A stretch of DNA of 64,000 nucleotides from Serinus canaria (Eukaryota; Chordata; Aves; Passeriformes; Fringillidae): NCBI RefSeq assembly GCF_022539315.1, contig NC_066315.1:122849874-122913873 (forward strand). The letters run 5' to 3'. The notes below the pieces were generated by a model. That model was not told where the DNA came from, searched no databases, and worked only from the letters and a program-made list of their open reading frames with translations. The position numbers and the translations under genes were made by a program. Each line of letters starts with the position of its first letter. Position 1 is the first letter of the stretch. Below are positions 62,661-64,000 of this stretch, in pieces.

Positions 62661-63698
62661 AGGTGCTGTGCTGGTCCTTGTTCTCACCAACAAGGAGGGG
62701 CTTGTGGGGAATATGAAGCTCAAGGGCAGCCTGAGCTGCAGTGACCATAAAATGGTAGAGTTCAAGATCCTTAGGGCAATGGGAAGGGCTGACAGCAAGC
62801 TCACTACCCTGGACTTCAGGAGAGCTAACTTTGGCCTGTTCAGGGATCTGGTTGGAAAGAACCATGGGATAAATCCCTAGGGGGAAGTGAAGCTCAAGAA
62901 AGCTGGTTAATTCTCAAGGATCACTAAGAGGAATTTAGGCAAAAACACCAGAAGGCCTAAGTGCATGACCAAGGAGCTCCTGGACAAACTCAAACACAAA
63001 AAGGAAGCTTACAGAGGATGAAAGCAGCATGACTCAGTGCACCCTCAGCAAGTTTTCCAAAGAAACCAAGCTGTGCAGTGCAGTCAACACACTGGATGCC
63101 ATCCAGGGAGACCTTGACAAGCTTGAGAGATAAGCCCATGTGAACATCACAAAGGCCAACAAGGCCAAGTGCAAGGTACAAGGACTTGTCCAAGGACAAG
63201 TACAAGCTGGGCTGAAAATGGACTGAGAGCAGCCCTGAGGGGGGAGTATTGGTGGACAAGACACTCAACATGATCCAGCAATGTGCACTTGCAGCCCAGA
63301 AAGCCAGCTGTGCTCTGGGCTGCATCAAAAGCAGTGTGATCACCAGCAGGTAAAGGGAGCTGATTCTGCCCCTCTACTCTGCCCTCCTGAGACTCCCACA
63401 TGGAGTACTGCACATAGCTCTTGGGCCCAAAACACAAGCAGGACGTGGACCTGTTAGACTGAGACCAGAGGAAGGTCACAGAAATAATCACAGGATGGTG
63501 AAATACTGGACCAGGTTGCCCAGAGAATTTATGGATACCCCAGCCCTGAAGGTATGCCCCATCCCTTCAAGGCCCAGCTGGATGGGGCTCTAAACAACCT
63601 GGGCTAGGGAAAGGTGTCCCTGCTCATGGTAGGTGAGTTGAAACGACATGATCTTTAATGATCCTTCCAACACAAAGCAGTACATGATTTTATAATAA
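62661..63698 (+). mobile_element. CR1 LINE, rest of host copy, internally deleted
   Basis: It resumes exactly where the endonuclease part stopped, with LVLTNKEGLVG and LDFRRANFGLFRDL (about 62675-62860) and KELLDKLKHKKEAYRG-like sequence (62968-63018). It then jumps to the late region (LSKF...TKLCSAVNT, from 63046), so the central reverse-transcriptase segment is missing. A second gap at about 63490-63510 skips to caggttgcccagaga. The 3' UTR ends near 63698 with a degraded tail. Confidence 0.88.
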
Positions 63699-64000
63699 AT
63701 CCCCTCAAACTTCCTTTCTTCATTTTTGTTTTATTGAGCCTAAATCACTGCTTAGCACGTTAGCCTAATCTACTCTTGCCATATATTAATCCTTTCCACT
63801 CACTTACTATAATTTAGTTTTGGCTAAGTGCACCACTGGTGTGTACTCCAGGCCCAAGCTAAGCATGCTCTTAATAAATCTCACAGAAGCAGGCAAGTAT
63901 TTCACAAACCTCCACATTACAGCAATGCCTTATTCAAGTCGAAGTCCCAGAAAAGGATATTGTATTTGCTGCCACGCATCAGTGCTGCTCTGCATCCCCT
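63699..64000. other. No gene recognised
   Basis: Last 300 bases, unique-looking, nothing recognised. Confidence 0.4.

Noticed and set aside
62668..62880. 70-codon frame that looks well conserved
   Set aside because: It is the CR1 ORF2 linker region, not a host gene.
1..64000. tRNA, rRNA, CRISPR arrays, bacterial operons
   Set aside because: No cloverleaf with A/B boxes, no rRNA core sequence and no regularly spaced direct repeats were seen. Composition and repeats are avian nuclear.

Overview
The window looks like bird nuclear DNA, most likely from a songbird or near relative. It is AT-rich, with short CpG-rich patches and no dense coding. The interspersed repeats are CR1 LINE 3' ends with the avian tail (cacagaatcatagaatgg and its reverse complement) and ERVL-like solo LTRs of the kind I know from passerine genomes. 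I see no bacterial gene organisation, CRISPR array, rRNA or recognisable tRNA.

No confirmed protein-coding gene can be assigned. The longest open frame (242 codons, about 59.9-60.6 kb) sits in a CpG-rich patch where stops are rare by composition. Others of 100-150 codons are about as long as chance gives in 64 kb. The window is best read as intergenic or large-intron DNA. A few stretches do have convincing 3' and 5' splice signals around an open frame. I list them as candidate exons at low confidence: plus strand at 14.3, 15.05, 16.3, 31.2, 54.3, 56.5, 57.4 and 57.8 kb; minus strand at 10.5, 29.1, 49.0, 49.6 and 58.5 kb. I could not name a protein family for any of them.

Layout. 1-6.7 kb: quiet DNA with two CpG-rich patches (about 1.4-1.8 and 6.3-6.7 kb), a perfect 44-bp inverted repeat (5013-5056 / 5702-5745) and a 49-bp tandem repeat (6681-6829). 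7.7-12.9 kb: two CR1 fragments, a 14-bp-arm hairpin and an old LTR. 13-40 kb: mostly featureless AT-rich DNA with candidate exons, a pyrimidine-rich then purine-rich zone (22.9-24.2 kb) and a cluster of six CAGCTG E-boxes (37.46-37.64 kb). 40.5-46 kb: two CR1 copies. 47.7-48.0 kb: a possible conserved enhancer. 50.65 kb: a recursive-splice-like motif on the minus strand. 51.2-51.6 kb: a solo LTR. 54.3-57.9 kb: the best candidate exon chain. 59.7-60.6 kb: the strongest promoter-like CpG island. 60.8-63.7 kb: CR1 pieces, including one CR1 inserted into another with its target duplication still readable.

No set of genes working together can be described. The points most worth checking are the 44-bp inverted repeat, the 54-58 kb exon chain, the E-box cluster and the nested CR1.
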